A stretch of DNA of 64,000 bases from Heloderma charlesbogerti (Eukaryota > Chordata > Lepidosauria > Squamata > Helodermatidae): the NCBI GenBank assembly GCA_026122225.1, contig JANEZZ010001863.1, positions 248,001-312,000 of the forward strand, in the 5' to 3' direction. The notes under the pieces were generated by a model. It did no database searches, was not told the DNA's origin, and saw nothing but the letters and a program-made list of their open reading frames with translations. Positions 50,926-59,830 of the stretch are shown here, in pieces (the first letter of the stretch is position 1; each line of letters starts with the position of its first letter). A program made the position numbers and the translations under genes.

Positions 50926-51085
50926 CCATCAGGCAAGTAGCAACGTATAGAGAGGCATACCCTGTGGCTTTGCTTAAGTTAACACCATCTCTTGTTATTT
51001 ATTTCCCCATGCAACAGAGAGGAGCTTGTTTTCACCACTTCCCACTTTCACGACTCTGAAACAAGAGGAAGATGCTGCCATCCCA

Positions 51086-51405
51086 CCTTTCCTCCAAAGA
51101 GCTCAAGGTGGCCTGCATGGCCCCTCTCATTTTAGCCAACCCTGTGAGGTGGGCTAGGCAGAGGAACAGTGACTGGCCCTAGGTTATCCAGTGAGTGGTG
51201 GGTTGAACCTGGGTCTCCCCATCCCTGGTTCAGCACTTTAACCCAGTCTTTCCCAACCTGGGCTCCCCAGATGTTGTGGGGCTAGAGTTCCCATCATCCC
51301 CACCCAACATGGTCAACAGGGATGATGGGCTTTGCTGTCCAACAACATCTGGGGAGCCCAGATTGAGAAAGGCTTCTGAACCACTACACTACACTTCGGG
51401 GTTGT
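51086..51405 (-). repeat. Sauria-SINE-like element (reverse), split by a foldback
   Basis: AGAGCTCAAGGTGGCCTGCA, CCAACCCTGTGAGGTGGGCT, GAACAGTGACTGGCCCTAGG, GGGTTGAACCTGGGTCTCCC and CAGCACTTTAACC, resuming as CTGAACCACTACACTACACT. This is the reversed body, B-box and A-box of a squamate tRNA SINE. Confidence 0.7.
51244..51375. mobile_element. hAT-like foldback (CCCAACCTGG family), complete
   Basis: TTTCCCAACCTGGGCTCCCC, AGATGTTGTGGGGC opposite CCAACAACATCTGGGGAGCC and CAGATTGAGAAAGGC forms a long hairpin around TCAACAGGGATGATGGG. The flanks CTTTAACC and TCTGAACC are a likely mutated 8-bp duplication. Confidence 0.7.
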
Positions 51406-51505
51406 TTTTCACCTGTCTGAAGTCATTTCCATATTACAGTCCATAAGGCACAAAGCTGGGGTTGTCTCCAAGCATAAACAAGGCAGGGAACAGCAGCCAG
51501 TTCAC
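51406..51505. other. Short unassigned gap
   Basis: Nothing recognised. Confidence 0.5.
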
Positions 51506-51513
51506 GTTCTCCC

Positions 51514-51540
51514 CAGTGGATGCTGGGGGCTCCAATGTCA

Positions 51541-51574
<34 letters not shown>

Positions 51575-51694
51575 AAGAGAATCCACTCTGAGTTTCAATC
51601 AGAACCAGTCAGACTTTAGACTTCTGAGTGGTTCTGGGTGAAACCCAGAGTGGATCTACCGCCCCACTGACATTGGAACCACCAGCCTCCACTG
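51514..51694. mobile_element. hAT-like foldback with microsatellite, exact TSD
   Basis: CAGTGGATGCTGGGGGCTCC to GGAACCACCAGCCTCCACTG, flanked by exact GTTCTCCC (51,506-51,513 and 51,695-51,702). A (GT)n(GA)n tract (51,540-51,580) has expanded inside the left arm. Confidence 0.85.
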
Positions 51695-51702
51695 GTTCTC
51701 CC

Positions 51703-51955
51703 CACTTTCTTTCCTGTGTGGATCTCTTCCCCTGCCCCCTAAGCAATCATGCTTTGTACTGTGCAGCAAGGGTGACAGATGGTCGAATGGGATCCACTCG
51801 TAGATCAGCACCCAAACGCAGCACGGCCGGCTTACTGCATTTTGTAGTAAGGGAGTAATGTGCGTTACCATGAAAAGCGGGGAGGGCATAACACCATTAA
51901 GTCCAGGGTCCAAAATTACCGAACTGCACCACTGTTTCTGATGCCCTATTGTTTA
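51703..51955. other. Short unassigned gap
   Basis: Nothing recognised between the foldback element and the BovB end. Confidence 0.45.
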
Positions 51956-51956
51956 A

Positions 51957-52519
51957 TAATAAGTACAACAGAAAGACGCTTGCTCCTTGGGAGGAAAGCT
52001 ATGGCACAGTAAGAAGCAGAGACATCACCTTGCCGACAAAGGTCCGTCTAATCAAAGCTATGGTTTTCCCAGTAGTAACATATGGCTGTGAGAGCTGGAT
52101 TATAAGGAAGGCTGAGCGCCGAAGAACTGATGCCTTTGAACGGTGGTGCTGGAGAAGACTCTTACGAGTCCCCTGGACTGCAAGGAGGTCAGATCAGTCA
52201 ATCCTAAAGGAAATTAACCCTGAGTGCTCATTGGAAGGACAGATAGTGAAGCTGAAGCTCGAATCTTTGGCCACCTAATGTGAAGAGAAAACCCTCTGGA
52301 AAAGACCCTGATGCTGGGAAAGACTGAAGGCAAAAGGAGAAGGGGACGACAGAGGATGAGATGGCTAGATAGCATCACCGATGCAATGAATATGAACTTG
52401 AGCACACTCCGGGAGAGAGCACAGGACAGGAAGGCCTGGCGTGCTATAGTCCATGGGGTCACGAAGAGTCGGACACGACTGAACGACTGATCAACAACAA
52501 CAACAACAACAACAACAGA
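51957..52519 (+). mobile_element. BovB (RTE) LINE 3' end, second copy
   Basis: 5'-truncated BovB with the canonical end GGGGTCACGAAGAGTCGGAC, ACGACTGAACGACTGATCAA and an (AAC)n tail (52,494-52,518). It is closer to the common BovB form than the copy at 21 kb in its final 100 bp. Confidence 0.85.
51965..52462 (+). pseudogene. BovB ORF2 C-terminal remnant
   Basis: The frame 51,949-52,278 reads SRDITLPTKVRLIKAMVFPV, VTYGCESWIIRKAERRRTDA, FERWCWRRLLRVPWTARRSD and QSILKEINPECSLEGQIVKL before a frameshift near 52,258. The rest (GRQRMRWLDSITDAM-type segment, about 52,340-52,462) is in another frame. A small deletion near the start removes part of the AMTNLDxIxKS region present in the first copy. 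No RT catalytic core is present. Confidence 0.8.
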
Positions 52520-52549
52520 AATACCAGACACCCCCCCCCCCTTAATTTA

Positions 52550-52990
52550 GACTGTTGGAATCCATGAAACTGAGATGTGCTGCTTGTACATGCAGGCACA
52601 TCTCAGGTACATGGTCGTATATGGTGCAGTGGGCAGTTAGCTCCCTCCCCGAACCATTGTTCTGCAACCTGCGTAGGGTGGCCCTGTGTCTCTTTATAGA
52701 AGGCGGTCCTCTGTTTGAAGAGCAGTCCTGGCCAATTCCAGTTTAAAGATAAGGAACCCCCAGAACTGTTAGCACCTTGGCTGCAGACCGAACAGGCAGG
52801 CACACATGCTGGTTACCTGGCCACAGTCTTCCACGGTATGGTGGGATCTACTGTGCTTCTATTTAAATTATAATACTTATTTCTAAATTCGCATCTAGAC
52901 CTACGCATTAGCATATGGAAATGTTATACAAATCGCTGGCCTCTTTTTTGGTGATTCATAAGCGTCCACGCTACCCTACAAACCACCTCA
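52550..52990 (+). repeat. Unclassified repeat R, copy 3 (uninterrupted)
   Basis: AGGTACATGGTCGTATATGG, GGGTGGCCCTGTGTCTCTTT, GGTCCTCTGTTTGAAGAGCA, AGGCAGGCACACATGCTGGT, GTATGGTGGGATCTACTGTG, TTCGCATCTAGACCTACGCA and TTTTTTGGTGATTCATAAGC align with copies at 20.6 and 23.9 kb and show the site without insertion. Confidence 0.6.
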
Positions 52991-53130
52991 AAGTCACTAT
53001 TTTGTGCCTGGTTCCGACTGGTGGACCTCAGGGCACTAGAAAACAAAATCCCAAAGTCGATCATGCAGGCCTGATATTTGCCCGTGTGTGCTATGTAGTG
53101 CAGTATAGAAAAAGATGGTGTAGTGTAGTG

Positions 53131-53317
53131 CAGCGGAGGCTGGCGGCTCCGATGTCAGTGGCATGATGAATCTGCTCTGGGTTTCAGTCAAAACCAGTCG
53201 GAACTCTAAAGGAGCTCTCCAAGGTGCTTCGTACCTTGGAGAGCACCTTTAGAGTTCTGACTGAAACTCGGAGTGGATTCACCACCCCACTGACATCGGA
53301 GCCACCAGCCTCCACTG
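53131..53317. mobile_element. hAT-like foldback, 187 bp, complete
   Basis: CAGCGGAGGCTGGCGGCTCC to GGAGCCACCAGCCTCCACTG, with flanks GTGTAGTG (53,123-53,130) and GTGTAATG (53,318-53,325). The two arms meet at CAAGGTGCTTCGTACCTTGG, so the whole element is a hairpin. Confidence 0.85.
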
Positions 53318-53514
53318 GTGTAATGGTCACCTTCCTGGCTGATTTCACACTTTGCAGCTTCTTACATTAAAACAGCAGATCTGTGAAATCCTTATTTTTA
53401 ACTCTCTAACAATTACAGCACACTTGACTCTATGCATCCGTGCAAAGTGTATGTTAGACCGCCTGTCAACTCAAGGTCATGCACCGAGCAATATCAAAAT
53501 TAGGCAGTGATTGT
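53318..53514. other. Short unassigned gap
   Basis: Nothing recognised. Confidence 0.5.
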
Positions 53515-53770
53515 CGTTAAGTGGGACCTGCAACAAAATGTTGCAGTGTGGAAGGCTTCCTGATCAGGATTCCAGTGAGCCAGCCATGCCCTTCCCAGGA
53601 GACTCCATCCCCTCCCCTCCTACCTGTTTTTCCCCTCCAACATTCTGTCAGCATTCTGTGCCTACTGAGCATGCTCAGTCCTCAACTGGGCTGTTGTACA
53701 GGGGTCCCCCACCCTGCGGTTCTTTCTCCTAAAGATTTTTTGTACTTGCACAAACCTTGGAGTTTCCCCA
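53515..53770 (+). repeat. Unclassified dispersed repeat shared with 3.7 kb
   Basis: GTGGGACCTGCAACAAAATG, CTACTGAGCATGCTCAGTCC and TTTTGTACTTGCACAAACCT align with 3,660-3,935. Confidence 0.6.
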
Positions 53771-53775
53771 AACAT

Positions 53776-54060
53776 CCATCCATCCATCCATCCATCCATC
53801 CATTTATTTATTTATTTATATACTATGTACCTCTTAATATAATACATTCCCTAAGCAGTTTTACACATAGCAATCTTACAATCGCATCTTAAAATACACA
53901 ATGAAAAACCATTTCAGCTACAATAACAATAAAAGCAATACAAAAACAATAAAATGCAGCAGCAGCAGCAATATTAATTACGTTTAATTACAAGCCAGAT
54001 AAAGCCCGCTTAAACATGTGCGTTTTCAGAAGGTGTTTAAAACATACCACATTTTCCACC
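53776..54060 (-). mobile_element. L2-type LINE 3' end (reverse) with (CATC)n and (TTTA)n
   Basis: CATCCATCCATCCATCCATC and TTATTTATTTATTTATATAC, then TATGTACCTCTTAATATAAT, CCTAAGCAGTTTTACACATA and CAAGCCAGATAAAGCCCGCT resemble the relic at 5.75-6.43 kb. Confidence 0.65.
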
Positions 54061-54410
54061 TCTGTAGCCACACCAGGGACAGTATTTCTCTCTTGTGTGT
54101 GGATGGTGCTGTTTTGCCTCCATAAGGATCCAAACTTGGAGTATGTAAGATAAACCAAGGGTCCCCAATGCAGCACCCCCGGGTGGCATGGTGGTCATGG
54201 GCACCTTGAATGGTGCCCACAGAGGGGTCTCCAACGTGGCACCCACAGGCATCCACAAACATTTCAATTTTAAAATTTGTTTCTGGGTTTTTTTTAAATA
54301 TATGTACATGGTTTTGTATATATCCATAGCAATGAATATGTAAGAAATGCATACAACTTTCAAGCAATCATACATAGGCTTTAACAAAAGCAGACAAAAT
54401 ATCCAAATAA
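54061..54410. other. DNA-element remnant and unassigned sequence
   Basis: AGGGTCCCCAATGCAGCACC, GTGGCATGGTGGTCATGGGC and a second GGGTCTCCAACGTGGCACCC (54,157-54,250) look like a hAT-type element with internal duplication. The rest is AT-rich. Confidence 0.4.
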
Positions 54411-54419
54411 GTATCCACT

Positions 54420-54920
54420 GAAGTATGCCACCCTTTCAAATACTGACAGCGTTGTAAGGGCCTCAATCTATTGCCTTATAAGAGGTGAGTATTTATCCTT
54501 CCAATATTATAATATCAGCCTTTTAGCTGTCAAAAGGGCAGGGATGATCCATTTATGCTGACCATTTTTTAATTTCCATGAAGCAGGTAAATAATTTAAA
54601 AGAGCATGTACGTCAGTGAATATTAAAGACTGTTCCACTACAAAATGTATCTGCGTAATAACTTCCTCCCCCAAAGAAGCAACTACTGCACGTTGCCAAA
54701 ACATATATTTATAATGAGCATTAGCTATATTGCGCTGACAGCAATTAGCAAGTTAGACAATCCCTTATTGAAAAGAAGTTGCGGTGTCCAATAGACACGA
54801 AACAAACGGTTTTGCTGAATAAGACGCAGGCTAAAATTCATAGACGCGACTGTGGTGGGCCCACAGCAGTATCTCAAATATGAACACAGATCCAAAGGCT
54901 GGGCACTCCTGGGGTAAAGC
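54420..54920 (-). mobile_element. L1-like LINE ORF2 C-terminal fragment (reverse)
   Basis: Minus-strand pieces read IQQNRLFRVYWTPQLLFNKG (frame 54,922-54,725), then in another frame MFWQRAVVASLGEEVITQIH, ALLNYLPASWKLKNGQHKWI and IPALLTAKRLIL (54,704-54,507). This order (RxYWTPxLLxK, then a FW-like step, LLxYLP and LLTAKRLIL) resembles the C-terminal part of L1 ORF2 beyond the RT. Several frame breaks are present and no catalytic motif. The boundaries are approximate. Confidence 0.55.
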
Positions 54921-55718
54921 AACTCCTGGTCCAGACTCTGATGTTGTCAAAGTAGCCTTTATAAAACACCTTATCCGCCAACTGTACACACAGCCCCAGA
55001 CATTGTTTACTTATTTTACTGCAGTCTCGAATCCTGGTGAACCCCACATTATGTCAGAGTATATTCCTGTCAGTTGCAGTCTGCATTACAATTATATAGT
55101 GTAGCTCACGGTTTTTATTTTGGATTTTGGTGCTGGATTTTGTTTGCTTATATGCAGTGACCTTAATTTACTGCATCTCATGAAAGCAAAATTTTGCAGC
55201 GATCTGGCGTTCCTCACACGCTTGTTACAGCTGGCAATGCACAATATTTGGGGAAATTGGGAGTGGGGTTGAAGGAAGCTTGACAAAGCTACCGCTGCCT
55301 GTGTGCTTGATCTTCTGGCCTTGCTTTCTTGGTCAAACAGGTCTGGCAAGCTTTAGAACCATTACCCAAACCTGCGAACAGAAATGAGCATGTACACCAT
55401 GGGCAAGAAAGACCTGTCATAGCCTCCTCAACCAGGCTTCGTTCCAGATGTCTGTCAGCCCAGAAGCAAGAGGACACCAGTGAGATGTAGAAATGCAACA
55501 TTCCTGGAAATGTTGAAGCCATGGAAAAAGAAATCCCCCCCAGGTTTTTTCAGGAACAAATAGAAATTTGAGGGGGAATTGAGCTCTGTGCAGTATTTCC
55601 AATACAATCCCAAGGGCGAGAAGCCCTAATAACAAAGTGCTGTCATCTCAGAGACTCCATCCTGTTCAAAGCCCAGCTGAACTCTTGCCACAGAGCAGAA
55701 GGAAGGGCAGAGTCATTA
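54921..55718. other. No gene recognised
   Basis: Unassigned sequence with modest open frames but no domain. Confidence 0.45.
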
Positions 55719-55726
55719 GTGGGATT

Positions 55727-55913
55727 CATTGGAGGCTGGCGGCTCCGATGTCAGTGGGGCGGTAAATCCACTCCGGGTTTCAGTCAGAACTCTAAAGGAG
55801 CTATCCAAGCTGCGAAACACTGTGGGTAGCTCCTTTAGAGTTCTGACTGGTTCTGATTGAAACCCAGAGCAGATTCACCATCCCACTGACGTCAGAGCCA
55901 CCAGCCTCCACTG
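55727..55913. mobile_element. hAT-like foldback, 187 bp, complete
   Basis: CATTGGAGGCTGGCGGCTCC to CAGAGCCACCAGCCTCCACTG in near form, with flanks GTGGGATT (55,719-55,726) and GAGGGATT (55,914-55,921). Same length as the 53.13 kb element. Confidence 0.85.
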
Positions 55914-55959
55914 GAGGGATTGCTTTCCCCTCCGCAAGGATTTTTTCCACCCAAAAGAC

Positions 55960-56385
55960 CAATTTCAGCTAGATGAGGCACAGAGATCATCTAACCAACC
56001 CTCAGTGTTGGGGGTGTGGTCAGGAGCTTAGAGGGCTTAGGATCCCTAAGAGGGTCCTCAGATCCTCAGCCACTCCCTGCTGTCCTACAGGCACGCCCCT
56101 GATACACCTGACATTGGTGGCAAGGAGTACCTTTTACCAGCTCTTTCTGGTCCTGTCCTGTGATAGCTTGCCCACAGTAGTTCACGCACTGTTAACCTCA
56201 AGACTGGATTACTGCAATGTGCTCTGTGTGGGGCTGCCCTTGGGCCTGGTCCGCAAGCTGCAACTAGTAGAATGCAGTTGTGAGCCTACTAACAGGGGCC
56301 TCTTTTAGGCAGTATGTTATACCTCTGCTCAAAGAACTGTACTGGGTGCCAGTAAGCTACTGGGCCACATTTAATGTTCTGTGCA
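55960..56385 (+). mobile_element. L2-related LINE coding fragment
   Basis: The plus frame 55,973-56,308 contains LPTVVHALLTSRLDYCNVLC and VGLPLGLVRKLQLVE, the post-RT region of L2 proteins (compare HALVSSRLDYCNVLYVGLPL in copy C). It continues as GAACTGTACTGGGTGCCAGT, a decayed LHWLPV region, and stops at the CR1 border. Confidence 0.75.
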
Positions 56386-57930
56386 TAGAATCATAAAATA
56401 GTAGGGTTGGAAGGGGCCTATAAGACCATCACGTCCAACCCCTGCTCAATGCAGGAATCCAAGTCAGAGCATCCCTGACAGATGGCTGTCCAGCCTCCTC
56501 TTGAATGCTTCCAGCGTAGGAGAGCCCACCACCTCCCTAGGTAATTGATTCCATTGTCGTATTGCTCTAACAGTCAGGACGTTTTTACTGATGTTCAGCC
56601 AGAATCTGGCTTCCTGTCACTTGAGCCCATTATTCCGTGTCCTGCACTCTGGGATGATCGAGAAGAGATCCTGGCCTTCCTCTCTGTGACAACCTTTCGA
56701 GTACTTGAAGAGTGCTATCCTATCTCAGTCTTCTCTTTTCAAGGCTAAACATGCCCAGTTCTTTCAGTCTCTCTTCATAGGGCTTTGTTTCCAGTCCCCT
56801 GATCATCTTCGTTGTCCTCCTCTGAACCCTCTCCAGCTTGTCTGCATCCTACTTAAAGTGTGGTGCCCAGAACTGGACACAGTAGTCAAGATGAAGCCTA
56901 ACTAGTGCTGAGTAGAGGGGAACTAGTACTTCCCAGGATTTGGAAGCTATGCTTCTATTAATGCCGCCCAAAAGAGCATTGGCCTTTTTTGCAGCCACAT
57001 CACATGGTTGGCTCATATTCAGCTTGTGATCGACAACAATTCCAAGATCCTTCTCGCTTGTAGTGTTGTTGGGCCAAGTATCCCCCATCTTGTAACTGTG
57101 CATTTTGTTTCTTTTTCCTAGGTGCAGAACTTGGCATTTATCCCTATTAAATGTCATTCTGTTGTTTTCTGCCCAGAGCTCCAGTCTATCAAGATCACTT
57201 TGAATTCTGTTTCTGTCTTCCAGAGTATTAGCTATCCCTCCCAATTTTGTGTCATCTGCAAATTTGATACGCATTCCCTGCACCTCCACCTCCAAGTCAT
57301 TAATACAAATGTTGAAGAACACTGGGCCCAGGACCGAGCCTTGCAGGACCCCGCTTGTTTGAGAAGATCCCATTGATAAGCACTCTTTGAGTCCGATTCT
57401 GTAGCCAACTGCGGATCCACCTGATTGTTGTTTCATCTTGCCCACTTTGAGCTAGTTTGCTAATCAGGGTATCATGGGGCACTGACTGGCAGACTGACTG
57501 GTCTGTAGTTCCCAGGTTCCTCCTTTGTGCCCTTTTTGAAGATAGGGACAACATTAGCCCTCCTCCAGTCATCTGGCAGTTCACCCGTCCTCCATGATTT
57601 CTCAAAGACAATAGACAGCGGTTCCGAGAGTTCTTCTGCCAGTTCCTTTATTACTCTAGGGTGCAGTTCATCTGGCCCTGGAGATCTAAACTCATTCAAA
57701 GTCATTAGGCGTTCCTTGACCATATGCTTATCGATCTCAAGCTTCCATCCTGCCCCTCCAGCCTGTACTTCACCTTTGCTAGAGGGGTCATAGACCCTCT
57801 TTTGGGAGAAGACTGAGCCAAAGTAGGAATTGAGCATTTCTGCCTTTGCACTGTCATCTGTTATCACTTTGCCATTCCAATTTAATAGCTGAACCACCAT
57901 TTCTTTCCTCTGTCTTTTATTGCGTTATTA
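56386..57930 (-). mobile_element. CR1 LINE, 5'-truncated, with internal deletion (reverse)
   Basis: The 3' terminus AGAATCATAAAATAGTAGGG starts at 56,388. The coding region extends to about 57,930 (TTTCTTTCCTCTGTCTTTTA). Relative to the copy at 60.9-63.5 kb, about 225 bp are missing at 57,480, where GGGGCACTGACTGG joins two distant parts. Confidence 0.9.
56550..57900 (-). pseudogene. CR1 ORF2 remnant: reverse transcriptase pieces
   Basis: From the 5' side: a linker/finger region (57,900-57,472; SYFGSVFSQKRVYDPSSKGE, RSPGPDELHPRVIKELAEEL, DDWRRANVVPIFKKGTKEEP, NYRPVSL). The deletion has lost the block containing the first catalytic Asp (YLDFSKAFDKV in the other copy). Then VPHDTLISKLAQ and WLQNRTQRVLING (57,611-57,300), then LQGSVLGPVFFNICINDLEV, the catalytic FADD box (KFADDTKLGG, about 57,260-57,289) and the thumb RDKCQVLHLGKRNKMHSYKM, DLGIVVDHKLNMSQPCDVAA, LVPLYSALVRLHLDYCVQFW (57,445-56,849). 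The C-terminal piece is broken. Inactive. Confidence 0.88.
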
Positions 57931-57939
57931 ACACAGAAT

Positions 57940-58080
57940 GTATTTATTTATTACATTTATATCCCACCTTTCTTCCGTCATGGTGGCTACCTGTGGTTCC
58001 CAGGTAGTCTCCCCTCCAAGCACTGACTAGACCCACAGCTGCTTAGCTTCAGCAAGGTGGTTGCGTCGTCTGCCTTCAGA
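57940..58080 (-). repeat. LINE tail joined to a 5S-like sequence (reverse)
   Basis: ATTTATTACATTTATATCCC with CACCTTTCTTCCGTCA looks like a reversed LINE/SINE tail. GTTCCCAGGTAGTCTCCCCT, CCAAGCACTGACTAGACCCA and CAGCTGCTTAGCTTCAGCAA then resemble reversed 5S rRNA, more diverged than at 18.2 kb. It could be an older 5S-SINE with a different tail. Confidence 0.45.
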
Positions 58081-58204
58081 TTAGGCCCTGGGTCTCATCT
58101 CCAGGTACAGTTCGTGGTGGAATGTGGGACTGTGTTGCGGGCATTCCTCCCAACCTTGCCACTGCCATGTGATGTCTTATGTAGAGTGGTTTGGGGGTGT
58201 GCTA

Positions 58205-58270
58205 ATGCAGGGGTCGTGGCTCAAGGGCAGAGCACCTGCTTTACATGTGCCTTCAGGCTATGCCCTGGGA
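58205..58270 (+). repeat. tRNA-like SINE head
   Basis: GGGGTCGTGGCTCAAGGGCA and GAGCACCTGCTTTACATGTG match the head of the reversed SINE at 2.69 kb. It is truncated after about 60 bp. Confidence 0.55.
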
Positions 58271-58672
58271 CCTAAAGCCCTAAACAACTTGGGACCAGGT
58301 TACTTTAGGAATCGCCTCACCCCTTAGTCCCTGCCTGGTCCTTGCAGTCTTCAGGAGGAGCATCTCTGAGGGTGCCATATGCTCCTGAGGTTTGCCTTAG
58401 TATAGTACCTGCCATAGAGCCTTTTGTGTTGCAGCACCTGCCCTCTGGAAGGCGCTACCCATGGAAACCAGGTAGCCGACTTCAGTCTAGATTTTGAGAT
58501 GTCTGCTTAACACTCACCTTTTCATGCATGCTTTCCCTGAAGTGTGATCCAGCCAGCAGAGTTATACTTTGTTATTGCTCACCAGCAATTATTTCATTGC
58601 ATTTTTATTGTTATATTTTAATGGTTATATTATGACCGTGAACCATATTGATAAATAAATATCCCGCCCCCG
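58271..58672 (+). mobile_element. L2-type LINE 3' fragment
   Basis: AAAGCCCTAAACAACTTGGG, ACCAGGTTACTTTAGGAATC, TCCTGAGGTTTGCCTTAGTA and CCTCTGGAAGGCGCTACCCA (decayed coding end), then AACACTCACCTTTTCATGCA, a T-rich UTR and GATAAATAAATATCC. Confidence 0.6.
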
Positions 58673-58768
58673 CTACTAAAATTCTACAGGGAGCCACTGT
58701 GAGAAGCTCCAGGGTGACTGGGTGGAGCCATGGATGGGGCCTGTAACATTGGCGAAACCTGTCCAAGG

Positions 58769-59275
58769 TCACGGACTAAGGCCTTGGAGGCGTTTTCCTG
58801 CACCCCCTGGGATGCTTTGTAGTGACGATAGGATTGCTTTATTAGACACGGACCTAACTTTTATTTTATCATAACCTTGAGGGCTAGAACCTTTTTGTTT
58901 TTTCAAACGATAGCTTGGGATTCCCACAAATCCAATGGATACGCTAGAGATAACCACTGAAAGAATGACTAGCCCTAGAAGGTAGAGCCATGCTATACCA
59001 GGATTGCTTTTAATATTGCAGTGATTTGAGCAATCAGATAAAAAGGAGATGCCTGCAGGTTTGTAGGGCTTGTAAACTACAATGTAGACAAGGCTTTAAA
59101 GGAGAAATGATCATCTGCCTTTGCATTAGCTGAGCTGACAACATATTGTTTTTGCCAAGAGAAATGAGAGTATTTTCTGTAGGATGCACTTATTCGGTTA
59201 CCCTGTGCATCATAGATAACAGATCCATTTACAAATAGCTGGAAGCAATATGAATTATTTATCTCTTGATGCAAA
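58769..59275 (-). pseudogene. Possible last exon of a single-pass membrane protein, frameshifted
   Basis: I do not recognise the protein. The first minus-strand frame (59,274-59,077, no Met start) reads NNSYCFQLFVNGSVIYDAQG, NRISASYRKYSHFSWQKQYV and VSSANAKADDHFSFKALST. The second (59,095-58,769, 108 codons then TGA) reads VVYKPYKPAGISFLSDCSNH, a hydrophobic run IAWLYLLGLVILSVVISSVS, then a basic Ser-rich tail SYRLKKQKGSSPQGYDKIKV. An ectodomain end, one membrane segment and a short cytoplasmic tail is a sensible order, and the frames overlap within 20 bp, so one small indel would separate them. A splice-acceptor-like TTCATATTGCTTCCAG lies at about 59,257-59,242. There is no repeat match. It could be a relic or retrocopy, a real exon with a sequence error, or chance. 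Confidence 0.45.
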
Positions 59276-59380
59276 GAGTTTTACTGGTTGGAGGGATGGG
59301 GCACTTTGCACTTTCCAACCTGTATTTGCATAACTAAAACTGCTCTTATGTAAAATCTGTGTGGCAACAGCTTAGTGAAG
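59276..59380. other. Short unassigned gap
   Basis: On the minus strand, CCCATCCCTCCAACCAG (about 59,299-59,283) could be an alternative acceptor, but the next codon in the frame is TAA. Confidence 0.4.
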
Positions 59381-59384
59381 GGCC

Positions 59385-59510
59385 CCAGCATAGCCGGAGA
59401 GCGTGTGCTTTGCAGGCAGAAGGTTCCAGGCTCAGTCACTGACATCCTTCGTTCACATGTCTCTTTCCCAGTTCGCATATAAAGCAGTGGGAAAGGAGCC
59501 TACTTCTATA
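59385..59510 (+). repeat. tRNA-like SINE remnant
   Basis: CAGCATAGCCGGAGAGCGTG, TGCTTTGCAGGCAGAAGGTT and CCAGGCTCAGTCACTGACAT are decayed A-box and B-box regions of the same SINE family as at 2.69 kb. Confidence 0.5.
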
Positions 59511-59599
59511 ACAGGGCCAAGACCATGAAACCTAGATACCTGAAATTTGCCATGCATACTAAAGGAACCCTAGGCTTGTGCATCTCGGGTTTTTTTTGT

Positions 59600-59830
59600 T
59601 GTTGTTTTTAAAGCTCATTAATTAACTTTAATTAATGTAAATGTGTCTATGTTTTATTGTGGTTGTATTGTTATATTGTGGTTTTAATGTTCTGTATATT
59701 TTAAATTGTTTTGTTGTGTGTTGCTTGGATTTAATTTTTGTGAACCGCCCAGAGAGCTTCGGCTATTGGGCGGTATAGAAATGAAATGAATGAATGAATG
59801 AATGAATAAATAAATAAATAAATAAATATG
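59600..59830 (+). mobile_element. L2-type LINE 3' UTR and tail
   Basis: T-rich UTR (GTGTCTATGTTTTATTGTGG), GTGAACCGCCCAGAGAGCTT, CGGCTATTGGGCGGTATAGA and (GAAT)n(AAAT)n. Confidence 0.75.
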
